Below, piece after piece: positions 34,593-42,823 of a DNA stretch of 64,000 nucleotides. Location: positions 1 to 64,000 of the forward strand of contig SUWE01000008.1 of the NCBI GenBank assembly GCA_015061615.1, read 5' to 3'. Source of the stretch: Lentisphaerota bacterium. GTDB lineage: Bacteria; Verrucomicrobiota; Lentisphaeria; Victivallales; Victivallaceae. How positions within the stretch are numbered: position 1 is the first letter of the stretch; the number at the start of each line of letters is the position of its first letter. A program made the translations under genes and the position numbers. The notes below the pieces were generated by a model. That model ran no database searches. It was not told the origin of the DNA and saw only the letters and a list, made by a program, of their open reading frames with translations.

Positions 34593-35364
34593 TCAATTAC
34601 CACATGCAGAGTTACATTTGATCCAGGTTCCCAGATAGTCAAATACCGGATTCCAATCACAGCGCAGGGAAAACTGCGTTTCAGACAAAGCTCCGGCATG
34701 ACCATCCATGAAAGTGGCATTGATATAGCGGCCGCCGCCGTGACGGAAATGGGCAAGATAACTCCATTTATTCGGCTTATCTTTCGGCGCATACAATTTC
34801 CACTCATTCACATGTATCGACATCTCAGTTGCCACTCCGTAAGTTTCGATATTATACTGCTGGGAAGTGGTATCCAAAAAAGTGGCAAAACGGCTGAATT
34901 TATTATTAAAAATCTTATCAGTTGACTTTATCAGTCTGGTACGGTCAGAACTGTCAAGTCCGAATACTCTTCCGGGCATACCATAATTTATGTTATGCGT
35001 ATCAAATTTCCAGTAACCGTGAGCATCACAACGGGTAACCTCTTCAGAGATGTAAGAGGCTTTCTTAAACGGGATATGCCAATAACCGACCTCACTGGTC
35101 GGCCCGGGACACCATCCATCCCAATCATTGAGATAGGAGTTGAATCCCAATCCCAACTGCTTGAGATTGTTGATACATGAAGCACTCATTCCCCGCTCCC
35201 TTGCCGAATTAAGAGCCGGCAGCAAAATCGCCGCCAGAATGGCGATAATTGCAATGACAACGAGGAGTTCAATAAGAGTAAAGCTGGTAAGCTTTACTCC
35301 ACCATGGTGGAGTAAAGCTGGTAAGCTTTACTCCACCATGGTGGAGGCATTTGTTTCTACTCAT
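34593..35364 (-). pseudogene. H-X9-DG (DUF1559) pilin-like gene, frame broken by a 34-bp duplication
   Basis: A type II pseudopilin-like gene common in Planctomycetes and Lentisphaerota. The start is the ATG at 35364 with GGAGATG upstream; it runs [16 protein letters not shown] and then a 34-bp tandem copy shifts the frame and stops it. With one copy removed the frame reads straight into [20 protein letters not shown], the class III prepilin signal and membrane helix, then [12 protein letters not shown] and the late [17 protein letters not shown] motif. That would give 245 residues with no other defect. The downstream frame has only a poor internal start (TTG at 35225) lacking the leader. It is either a phase-OFF allele, a young pseudogene or an assembly error. 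The neighbours are a LacI-type regulator and a secreted carbohydrate protein. Confidence 0.85.
35276..35346. repeat. Perfect 34-bp tandem repeat in the prepilin leader
   Basis: Two perfect copies (35279-35312 and 35313-35346) plus 3 matching bases. Each copy holds a 16-bp palindrome CTCCACCATGGTGGAG and a 7-bp-arm inverted repeat TAAAGCT..AGCTTTA. The unit length is 3n+1, so each gain or loss changes the reading frame. Confidence 0.97.
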
Positions 35365-35530
35365 AAAAATCATCTCCTTAATTTTTCTGCAAAATTCACC
35401 TGCGATGAAACAACACCTCGCTTTCACATCACCAGACTTGAAAGTTCCGGTAAATTTTGCAAAAATCCTGCCGGCAGCTTATCCTTTTTTCACCGGCAAA
35501 ATATTGTTTTATTTTTCAAAAATACCTATT

Positions 35531-36532
35531 TCATTTTTCTCCGGGATACTTCAGTATCGGCTTCAATTTTTCCGACTCGACGACATCCCCAGCCAACAGA
35601 CTGCGTAATTTTTTGATCGCCAACACACCAAGTTGATGAAACGGCTGAATGATTACCGGCAATCTGAAAGTATCTTCTGAATCCGGATATTTATCATAGC
35701 GGACTATATAAAAATCTTTTCCGTAAATCAGATTACGTTTCTGACACTCCAAGAGAACCGGCAAAGCAAACTTTGAACAAACACACAGAATCCCGATTGG
35801 AAATTCCGCTTCATCCAACATCTTGGCAATAACTTTTTCAGGAGATAAAACATTTTTCGCACGATAAACTTTCACAATTTTTCCAGGATCAAAACTTTCA
35901 CAGCTTTCAGAAAAAGTCTTTTCCCGCAAAGAATAAACACTGTCAACAGACTCCACACTCAATACTGCATAAAATGACAATTTCTTTTCTGCGAGATATC
36001 TGCCTGCCATCCAGCCGCCGCACTCATCATCCATCGCCAGAGTGACACTTTTTTTCATCGGCCAATTCAAAGTATTCAGCGCAATGACTTTTCCGCCATT
36101 GATCAGATATTCATCCAATTTGCAAAGAGTTTTCTCGAACCCTTTATCCCAATAAGGCACATAACTGATGATCCCGGTATGCTGAAACGAGGTCATTGAG
36201 TCAATGAACGCACTGTAAGAATCAGCGGTCATACCGAAATAAAAACTCAATGGGATATTATACAAAGCTGAGCCCTCGGTCAGACCATGGATCAATTCAA
36301 GCAACAGTAAATCATCCCATGACGGCAGAAAAACACCGACTATCGGCTTTTGCTTTTTACGCAGACTGACCGCCTGCACATTAGGGAAATATCCCATCTC
36401 TTTTGCAACCTGCCGTATATATTCCCTGCGTTCTTCGGAAACCCGCAAATAACGGCGGTTGTTCAATACCGCCGATATCACGGTCGGATGGATCCCTGTC
36501 CGCGCTGCGACATCTTTTAATGTTATTCCCAT
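35531..36532 (-). CDS. LacI-family transcriptional regulator
   Basis: A 333-residue repressor-type regulator. The N-terminal helix-turn-helix is MGITLKDVAARTGIHPTVISAVLNNRRYLRVSEERREYIRQ (shown split: recognition part HPTVISAVLNN), followed by the hinge helix GYFPNVQAVSLRKKQ. The effector domain (from about residue 60) has PIVGVFLPSWDDLLLLELIHG and FHQLGVLAIKKLRSLL, like periplasmic sugar binders. It starts at the ATG at 36532; a GTG 9 bases upstream is possible. It is encoded just upstream of the pilin-like and CBM9/TIM-barrel genes and likely controls them in response to a sugar. Its own leader has TGCTTAAAATGCTTAA-type direct repeats near 36580-36600. Confidence 0.88.
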   Translation of the reverse strand: MGITLKDVAARTGIHPTVISAVLNNRRYLRVSEERREYIRQVAKEMGYFPNVQAVSLRKKQKPIVGVFLPSWDDLLLLELIHGLTEGSALYNIPLSFYFGMTADSYSAFIDSMTSFQHTGIISYVPYWDKGFEKTLCKLDEYLINGGKVIALNTLNWPMKKSVTLAMDDECGGWMAGRYLAEKKLSFYAVLSVESVDSVYSLREKTFSESCESFDPGKIVKVYRAKNVLSPEKVIAKMLDEAEFPIGILCVCSKFALPVLLECQKRNLIYGKDFYIVRYDKYPDSEDTFRLPVIIQPFHQLGVLAIKKLRSLLAGDVVESEKLKPILKYPGEK

Positions 36533-36633
36533 AACGATCACGCTTAAATGGTTTTAATCACGACTGCATAGATAGTATAGTGCTTAAAATGCTTAAAAAT
36601 CAAGAGAACAAATAAAAAAATCTGCTTTTTTTT

Positions 36634-37671
36634 TCAATCATTCCCGACATTGATGACCTGAAGATCATCAAGAGTAAAACGCGGAGTTTCGGCAAAAGTA
36701 AAAAAACATTGATCAGCACCGGCAACTGTCTGCAAAAAAAGTTCCAGATTCCGGTCGTCCAATTCTCCGGTAACATCATCAGCCAATACCGCAACCGGGG
36801 CGGACGACTGCTTTCTCACAATCTGGAACTCGGCAAGTTTCAACAAAAGTGAAATCAGCCGCAACTGTCCGGTGGAACCGTATGTACGCAAAACCTTGCC
36901 GTTGAAAATCATATCAAATTCGTCAAGCTGCGGTCCGCAAAGCGTACACTGGCGGCGCAGTTCATTGTCTCTTTTGGCAACCAGCAGCTCCCGGTGCGCA
37001 ACCGGATTATCCGGAGTATCACTGCGGTACACTATTTTGAAGTCACCGCGATTTCCCAGCAGTTCGCACACTCTGCTTTCAATTTCCTCTCCGTAAAAAC
37101 GGCGTTTGGCAGCAATGAAAGGAGCCTGTTCAGCAAGTTCCTCCTCAAATGCTTCTGCCGTCGCCGGGGCAAACTTCAATGCACGGTTGCGTTGATTCAA
37201 CGCCCGGTTATACCGTGAAAGACGCAAAAGATATTCCGGTTCCGTCTCTGAAATAAGTATATCAAAAAATCTCCGGCGGCAGCCGGAAGTTCCGGCGGTG
37301 ATCTCCCGGTCTTCCGGAGCAAAAATCACACAGTGAAACTCTCTTATGAAATCACTGCTGCGCCGTACAGCTTCATTATTGATAAAAAGTTTGCGTTTAC
37401 CGGAAAGGGTTTCTGAAACAAGAAGTTTTTCAGGTGCATACTTCCCCTTCAATTCCGTACATATTGTAAACTCCCGCGCACCGATACGGATCATTTCCCG
37501 CGGCGGAGCCCCCCGGAAAGAACGGAGCAGACTGGTAAAGCCGATACTTTCCAGCAAATTGCTTTTTCCTGAACCGTTCGGTCCCTGAAAAATTATGTTC
37601 CGGGAATCAAAAACCAATTTCCGCGACACAAAGTTGCGGAAATTGGTCAATTCAACAGATCGGATAAACAC
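36634..37671 (-). CDS. recF: DNA replication and repair protein RecF
   Basis: RecF loads RecA at single-strand gaps with RecO and RecR. The 345-residue protein starts MFIRSVELTNFRNF, followed by the P-loop GPNGSGKSNLLES, the ABC-type signature region TYGSTGQLRLISLLLKLAEF and Walker B VLADDVTGELDDRN. In the signature the usual SQGQ is STGQ, and Walker B reads ADDVT rather than DDV[AF]SELD; both are modest deviations. It starts 4 bases after dnaN, so dnaN-recF are coupled as in the common dnaA-dnaN-recF block, but dnaA and gyrB are not adjacent here. Confidence 0.92.
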   Translation of the reverse strand: MFIRSVELTNFRNFVSRKLVFDSRNIIFQGPNGSGKSNLLESIGFTSLLRSFRGAPPREMIRIGAREFTICTELKGKYAPEKLLVSETLSGKRKLFINNEAVRRSSDFIREFHCVIFAPEDREITAGTSGCRRRFFDILISETEPEYLLRLSRYNRALNQRNRALKFAPATAEAFEEELAEQAPFIAAKRRFYGEEIESRVCELLGNRGDFKIVYRSDTPDNPVAHRELLVAKRDNELRRQCTLCGPQLDEFDMIFNGKVLRTYGSTGQLRLISLLLKLAEFQIVRKQSSAPVAVLADDVTGELDDRNLELFLQTVAGADQCFFTFAETPRFTLDDLQVINVGND

Positions 37672-37675
37672 GGCG

Positions 37676-38767
37676 TTACTTTTTGCGTATCGGCATGATT
37701 ATATAGAGGAATCCTTCACCGGCCTCGATCGCAACCGGACTGAGGGGATCATTAAGCTTGAAACGCACCATATCGGCATCGGTGTTACGCAGGGGATCTG
37801 CCAGATAAGAGGGGTTGAAAGAAACCTCAAACGGCTCCCCTTCATAAACAGTTTCCAGCATATCGCAACCTTCACCGACTTCGGCGCAGGATGCTTGCAG
37901 CTGCAACTGATTATCCGCGAAGTTCAGAATGATCGAACCATTGCTGGCAGCGATCATCAATGCCACAGTTTCGATTTTTGCCAGCAGTGCCGCAACCGGC
38001 AGCTCAACTTCACAGGCAAAACTGCCGGGAACAACCTGACGGTAATTGGGATAGGCACCCTCAATAAGTTTGCTGGTCATTTTCACAGATGCACTGGTGA
38101 AGCGGCAAATCTTCTCACCGATTTCGACAGTCATAACATCATCGCCTTCAAGCTGACGGCGCAATTCAACCATCGCCTTCAGCGGAATGATCGCATCCCC
38201 GTCACCATCTGCTGATTCAGGAGCAGCCTCCTGCATCGCCATACGTTTACCATCCGTGGCAACCATCGTGAGAGCAGCATCACGCAGGCTCAACAGCACA
38301 CCGGTAAGCACCTTACGGGAGTCGTCGACACTCACAGCATAAGTTATCGAACCGATCATCCGTTTGAAAACAGACTCTTTGATACGGATAGTACGGACAG
38401 GCTCCACAGAAAACTCCTCAGGGAAATCTCCTGCCGCCAAACCGAAAAGAGTAAATTTCGCTGTACCGCAGGTGATTTTTGCCTGATCGTTTTCATTTAC
38501 AGAAAACTCAACTTTCTCAGCAGAAAAACTGCCGATCAGAGAAACCAGTTTTTTCGCCGGCAAAGTGGTAACTCCGGCTTCGGCGACTTCAGCTTCAACG
38601 GTTGTGACAAGACGGAGTTCCAAATCAGTGGTACTCAACTCCAGAGAATTATCGGCAGCCTTGATCAAAACATTGCCCAAAAGCGGCAGCGTTGAGCGTG
38701 AGCCGATAATATTGCTGACCCTCTGCAAAGCTTTTTGCAGTTTCTGACGGTCCACGGTAAATTGCAT
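37676..38767 (-). CDS. dnaN: DNA polymerase III beta sliding clamp
   Basis: The 363-residue clamp that tethers the replicative polymerase. It begins MQFTVDRQKLQKALQRVSNI and contains three similar clamp domains. The middle one holds SVEPVRTIRIKESVFKRMIGSITYAVSVDDSRKVLTGV (key part AVSVDDSRKVLTG). The end DPLSPVAIEAGEGFLYIIMPIR is the usual clamp tail, with the IMPIR motif. All features look intact. AGGAGG lies upstream of the ATG. Between it and the next gene upstream is a 97-base leader with a probable promoter. Confidence 0.95.
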   Translation of the reverse strand: MQFTVDRQKLQKALQRVSNIIGSRSTLPLLGNVLIKAADNSLELSTTDLELRLVTTVEAEVAEAGVTTLPAKKLVSLIGSFSAEKVEFSVNENDQAKITCGTAKFTLFGLAAGDFPEEFSVEPVRTIRIKESVFKRMIGSITYAVSVDDSRKVLTGVLLSLRDAALTMVATDGKRMAMQEAAPESADGDGDAIIPLKAMVELRRQLEGDDVMTVEIGEKICRFTSASVKMTSKLIEGAYPNYRQVVPGSFACEVELPVAALLAKIETVALMIAASNGSIILNFADNQLQLQASCAEVGEGCDMLETVYEGEPFEVSFNPSYLADPLRNTDADMVRFKLNDPLSPVAIEAGEGFLYIIMPIRKK

Positions 38768-38806
38768 AATATAACCTCCTGTATAGATATAAAGTTCTCA
38801 TCGGGT

Positions 38807-38835
38807 AATATAACCCTGTTTTCCCATCTTTTCCA
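38807..38835 (-). promoter_or_regulatory. Possible promoter of dnaN-recF
   Basis: Minus strand: TGGAAA (38835-38830, weak -35), 17 bases, TATATT (38812-38807). A second TATATT-like word near 38771 overlaps the dnaN start region. Confidence 0.35.
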
Positions 38836-38864
38836 GTAAAAAAACAGAAAAAAGACGATTTTTT

Positions 38865-39806
38865 TCAGTCAAACGCCAAATGATACAATTCGCAATTCAA
38901 TGCTCCGGTCAATACAGAAGCCAGTTCAGCCGCCAGCGACTGGTCGGGAGCGCTGTTGGCAAAAGACTCCAGAAAGTCGAAGATATCGGGCAAAGCAAGA
39001 CAGCACGGCAGCTCACCGGGATGGCGCAATGCGGTATTTATTGCCTTGCGGGCTTCTTCCAGAGCATTACCGGCAGTGTATAACAACGGCTCGATTTCAA
39101 GCTCTGTCACCGGAATGGAAACTCCTCTTGCTTTCGCAAAAGGTTTCATAAAGAAAAAGAGACGCACACTTGGGAAAATAGTGGTGATCCCATTGATCCG
39201 CAACACCCCCTCATCCACAAGTTTTTTGGGAGCATCCGGCAGCAGGTCGTAAATCTCTTTACGGGTAAGAGTCTGTTGCGGGATCCCCGGAAGCAGTTCA
39301 CTGTCACGAAGCAGATCATCTTCCGCAAGATTGCGTTCATAATGACGGGCAAGTTCCAGAATCAGCTGCGGAGCAGCTGTTGCAAATGCAAGTTTTTTCA
39401 AAGCATCAGCAACTATTTCCGCAATGTGAGCCGCCCGCTCAGCTGAACAACCAAGATGAGCTGCAAGCACCCCTGCCACAGTGATTTTATCAACAGCAAT
39501 GCGCAGTTGGGATTCACTGCCGCTGCGCCGGAAAACATGGGCGACTTCAGGGAATCCGATACTTTCCAGAAGTCTGACCACAGCGGCATCAACTTCACTG
39601 CGGGTAAAAACGGGTTCCCGGCGCGGAGAGTTCAAAAGAGTGTATTCCAAAGCCAGCACGATTTCTTCAGACATGAAACTTTCTTCCCGCAATCCGGTAG
39701 CAAGAAAGCCTCCGATAAGCCTTGTCTGCAAAGCACCGGTATCAAACGGAATGATCCCGCCATCAGCATCGCGCAAGAAAATCTGTTTTTCAACAGCCTG
39801 TACCAT
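38865..39806 (-). CDS. ATP-cone domain protein of unknown function
   Basis: A 313-residue protein. Residues about 5-90 look like an ATP-cone (LRDADGGIIPFDTGALQTRL, then FTRSEVDAAVVRLLESIG), the nucleotide-sensing domain of NrdR and ribonucleotide reductases. A second helical region (about 95-150) may be another cone-like copy (LRIAVDKITVAGVLAAHLG). The rest has no family I recognise and has no reductase active site, so it may be a regulator. The ATG at 39806 has GGGAG upstream. It sits upstream of dnaN, a place often held by dnaA, with its own promoter, which could tie nucleotide status to replication; that is only inference. Confidence 0.65.
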   Translation of the reverse strand: MVQAVEKQIFLRDADGGIIPFDTGALQTRLIGGFLATGLREESFMSEEIVLALEYTLLNSPRREPVFTRSEVDAAVVRLLESIGFPEVAHVFRRSGSESQLRIAVDKITVAGVLAAHLGCSAERAAHIAEIVADALKKLAFATAAPQLILELARHYERNLAEDDLLRDSELLPGIPQQTLTRKEIYDLLPDAPKKLVDEGVLRINGITTIFPSVRLFFFMKPFAKARGVSIPVTELEIEPLLYTAGNALEEARKAINTALRHPGELPCCLALPDIFDFLESFANSAPDQSLAAELASVLTGALNCELYHLAFD

Positions 39807-39840
39807 AAATTCTCCCAAAGATAAAAATCAAACATTTTGA

Positions 39841-39869
39841 AATATAACATTTAATCGTTGAATTTTCAA
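39841..39869 (-). promoter_or_regulatory. Probable promoter of the ATP-cone gene
   Basis: Minus strand: TTGAAA (39869-39864), 17 bases, TATATT (39846-39841), 35 bases before the ATG. Confidence 0.55.
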
Positions 39870-39920
39870 TATGCCTTGCAAAAAAATATTGAAACTCCCT
39901 TGATTTTTGATAAATCCGGC

Positions 39921-39948
39921 TTGCAATACGGCCGTATAATGCTATATT
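39921..39948 (+). promoter_or_regulatory. Promoter with built-in palindromic operator, glycosidase operon
   Basis: TTGCAA (39921-39926), 16-base spacer, TATATT (39943-39948). The spacer contains a perfect 12-bp palindrome ATACGGCCGTAT (39926-39937), the right place and kind for a LacI-type repressor. The gene starts at 39992. Confidence 0.5.
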
Positions 39949-39991
39949 TTGCAATAAAAACAATTCAATCCCCCAACAGGAGAAAAAGTCT

Positions 39992-41521
39992 ATGAAAAAG
40001 AATTTTTCAGAAATACGTTCAGCGTTGCCGGAACCGTTATTTGATGAACATCCGGAGTTCATTGATCTTTACTGGAAAGCATGGGAACTGGCATGGGATC
40101 ATGTAAAAGATATCCCCGGCATGCCCCAGACTCCATACATGGATGAAGGATTCTGCGACACAGACATCTGGATTTGGGACACCTGTTTCATGGCGCTTTA
40201 CTGCAAATACGCTCCGGTAGAACTCTACCCCGGATACAAATCTCTGCAAAACTTCTATTCAGTTCTCCACGATGGCGGTCAACTGCCTGAAATCATTGCG
40301 CAGAATGTTCCGGTTGACGGACCGATAAAAGCCGGAGAAAAAGCCCGCATAAAAATCCATATTGCCGATAATCCGCCGCTTTTTGCATGGGCAGAATATG
40401 AAAATGCAAAAATTTCCGGAAACCTCGAACACATAAAGCAGCTTGTACTTGAAAAACGTTACCTGCAAAAACATTACGATATGTTGGAAAACAACTCCGC
40501 CGGAACAGTCTACCCCGGTGTCAAAGTAAAGACATACTGGGAAAAAGCTGCTCTCGGTTACCGCTGGGAAGGCGGTGTTTCAGGAATGGACAACACCCCC
40601 AGAGGCAGAAGCGGCGAAACCTCAAATGTTCAGCGTCCTGCCACCCGTGATCTGCTCTGGATAGATGCAATATGTCAGCAGGCAATGGCGGCAGATATCA
40701 TCAGCAAACTTTATGATTTACTTGATATGACTGACGAATCCGCAAAATGGCAGAAACGCTTTGAAGAAAAACGGGATATCGTCCGAAAATATTACTGGGA
40801 CGATGAGGAAAAATTCTTCTTCGACCGCAGCGACAGCACCGGAGAACTGTGCAAAGTTGCCACAGCCGGTTCCTATTGGGCATTGACAGGCAAAATTGCT
40901 TCCGAGAAACAGGCAAAGGCGATGGAAACGCATTTGAATGATCCGGATAAGTTCGGTGGAGAACGTCCCTGGGTTTCACTTTCACGCAGTGACGGTGACT
41001 TCAATTCTGAAAATGGCATGTACTGGCGCGGTTCAGTATGGCTGCCGACAGCCTATGCCGGTTTGCGCGGATGTTCAAATTACGGATTATTTGATACCGC
41101 AAGAAAAACTGCAACTGCCATGCTCGCACACATGTACCGCACATGGCAGAATTACACCCCGCACACGATTTGGGAGTGTTATGCCCCCTGTGACGATGCT
41201 CCTGCCCGCTCCTGTGATGAAAACAACCGTATCGTAAGAGAAGATTTCTGCGGTTGGAGCGCCATCGGACCGACTGCGGCATTTATTGAGTTTGTTATCG
41301 GCATTTACGATATAGATGCTTTCAAAAAGGTCGTAAAATGGAATCTGCCGGAAAGCACCACCGGAAAAACCGGTATAAAAAACCTCCGTTTCGGAGATAT
41401 TACAGCTGATTTGATTGCTGAAGACGATAATATCACCGTTACTTCAAACAAAGAGTTCACGCTGGAAGTAAACGGCAAAAAATATGCTGTTGCCGCAGGA
41501 AGCAACAATTTCAAACGATGA
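39992..41521 (+). CDS. MGH1-like (alpha,alpha)6-barrel glycosidase
   Basis: A 509-residue cytoplasmic protein resembling the MGH1-type barrel found in GH63 and trehalase-like enzymes. Motifs are DIWIWDTCFMALYCKYAP (the W-D pair at the mouth of the barrel), DGGQLPEIIAQNVPVDG, GYRWEGGVSGMDNTPRGR with the Asp often used as acid, the middle DLLWIDAICQQAMAA, and the late MYWRGSVWLPTAYAGL, HTIWECYAP and DFCGWSAIGPTA, where the Glu is a candidate base. A small beta domain ends the protein. The substrate is not evident; inverting hydrolysis of alpha-linked glucosides or mannosides would fit the family. It starts after a CAGGAG site and is followed at 12 bases by a deacetylase-fold gene. Confidence 0.82.
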   Translation: MKKNFSEIRSALPEPLFDEHPEFIDLYWKAWELAWDHVKDIPGMPQTPYMDEGFCDTDIWIWDTCFMALYCKYAPVELYPGYKSLQNFYSVLHDGGQLPEIIAQNVPVDGPIKAGEKARIKIHIADNPPLFAWAEYENAKISGNLEHIKQLVLEKRYLQKHYDMLENNSAGTVYPGVKVKTYWEKAALGYRWEGGVSGMDNTPRGRSGETSNVQRPATRDLLWIDAICQQAMAADIISKLYDLLDMTDESAKWQKRFEEKRDIVRKYYWDDEEKFFFDRSDSTGELCKVATAGSYWALTGKIASEKQAKAMETHLNDPDKFGGERPWVSLSRSDGDFNSENGMYWRGSVWLPTAYAGLRGCSNYGLFDTARKTATAMLAHMYRTWQNYTPHTIWECYAPCDDAPARSCDENNRIVREDFCGWSAIGPTAAFIEFVIGIYDIDAFKKVVKWNLPESTTGKTGIKNLRFGDITADLIAEDDNITVTSNKEFTLEVNGKKYAVAAGSNNFKR

Positions 41522-41533
41522 AAGGTATTTGTA

Positions 41534-42712
41534 ATGATTTCAATAACCAACTTCCGCGAAGGAGCCATTCTCAACAGCCGTCACGGCAGAGAAGATGACA
41601 AATCACTTACAGTTGAAATAGAAGTGCTGAACTCTTTCGGAACTCCTGTAAAAATCAACGGTATTCAAGCCCGGCAGGATGGGCTTCGTTTCTCAGCCCC
41701 GGTAAGATTGACTGAAAAAATCAATATCGTAGAAGCGGTCACGACCACCTCTTACGGCGATTTTTCCCAGAAACTCACTCTGGTATGGGATAAGAAATCT
41801 TTCCGCAGATGCAACTTTTATATTGACGACAACATTTTCCTGTTTACAGAACTTGCCAAAAAACGCCCTGCCCGCGCCTTTGACCACTTTTATTTGAAAG
41901 CGCTCAAAGAGATTCACAACAAATACGAAACCAAGTTCACGCTCAACACATTCTACCACAATGACCATGAAGAGTTTCTGCTCAAAGACATGCCGGACAT
42001 CTGGAAAAATGAGTTTATTGACAACTCCGATTGGCTGAAAATCTCTCTGCATGCTTACAGTGAGTTTCCTGACCGCCCCTACGCAGAAGCATCAAGAAAA
42101 GATTTCCTGCGGGATTACAACATGCTGAAAAGCGAAGTTGAACGCTTTGCCGGCAACTCCACATTCATCGTTCCCGGAGTTCTGCACTGGAACAACCTCA
42201 GCGCAGGAGTAGCTGATGAACTTATCAAAGCCGGATGTACCAGCTATTCAGAATCAATGCGCCATCGCGTAATGAGTACTCCGCCGTTTGATGAACTGAC
42301 GGAAACTGAAAAACTTGAAGAGTTCCGTTCCGAAATCTATATTCCGCCGACGGAACCGCTTGCACGTCATTACGGATTTGCCGAAGAAATCAATTACCTG
42401 GAAACGCACGGTGCCGTTTATGACCGCGGTCTCGGAGTGTTTTTCTATCACGACTGGCTCATCTGCAACCTGCTGACAACTGAGCAGATCCCCCGTCTTT
42501 TCAAGCGGATAGCGGCTCAGGCTGAAGCGGGAAAATGCGATCTGTTTTCAGCCGGCGGACACGAACAATACTCCTTCCCCTCATATTTCAACTATCAGCC
42601 CGACCATTTTCAGAAACTGGATGAAACCGCCCGTCTGATGGTGGAAGAAGCCGGTTGCACCCCCGTATTCTATCAGGATGGTCTTCTCGGCAACACTGCT
42701 TGGGAGAACTGA
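41534..42712 (+). CDS. Polysaccharide-deacetylase-fold protein with N-terminal beta domain
   Basis: A 392-residue protein. Residues about 1-90 form a beta-rich domain, perhaps Ig-like. Residues about 95-385 follow a polysaccharide-deacetylase-like (NodB-superfamily) layout: FYIDDNIFLFTELAK where the metal Asp pair would lie, FTLNTFYHND, ISLHAYSEFPD with the His expected in motif 2, FIVPGVLHWNN, and the late GLGVFFYHDWLICN. No signal peptide is present, so it likely acts inside the cell on sugars released by the neighbouring glycosidase. The true reaction is not clear. It is the second gene of a two-gene operon that ends in a strong terminator. Confidence 0.65.
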   Translation: MISITNFREGAILNSRHGREDDKSLTVEIEVLNSFGTPVKINGIQARQDGLRFSAPVRLTEKINIVEAVTTTSYGDFSQKLTLVWDKKSFRRCNFYIDDNIFLFTELAKKRPARAFDHFYLKALKEIHNKYETKFTLNTFYHNDHEEFLLKDMPDIWKNEFIDNSDWLKISLHAYSEFPDRPYAEASRKDFLRDYNMLKSEVERFAGNSTFIVPGVLHWNNLSAGVADELIKAGCTSYSESMRHRVMSTPPFDELTETEKLEEFRSEIYIPPTEPLARHYGFAEEINYLETHGAVYDRGLGVFFYHDWLICNLLTTEQIPRLFKRIAAQAEAGKCDLFSAGGHEQYSFPSYFNYQPDHFQKLDETARLMVEEAGCTPVFYQDGLLGNTAWEN

Positions 42713-42761
42713 CAACACTCTTTTCCCTGACAGTTGATATGCGTCAAATTATTCCCAAAAC

Positions 42762-42800
42762 AAAAAACGTAACTGAAAAAATCATCAAGTTACGTTTTTT
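42762..42800. terminator. Bidirectional terminator between deacetylase-fold gene and coaX
   Basis: Stem AAAAAACGTAACT / AGTTACGTTTTTT around a 13-base loop. T tracts appear on either strand, serving the two converging genes. Confidence 0.8.
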
Positions 42801-42823
42801 ATAATATTCTGCGGCAGCTGGTA

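Noticed and set aside
35276-35346. Insertion sequence or transposon end
   Set aside because: There is no transposase, no target duplication and the repeat is a simple tandem copy.
36634-39806. Replication origin next to dnaN-recF
   Set aside because: No cluster of DnaA boxes was seen and dnaA and gyrB are absent, so gene order alone does not support an origin here.
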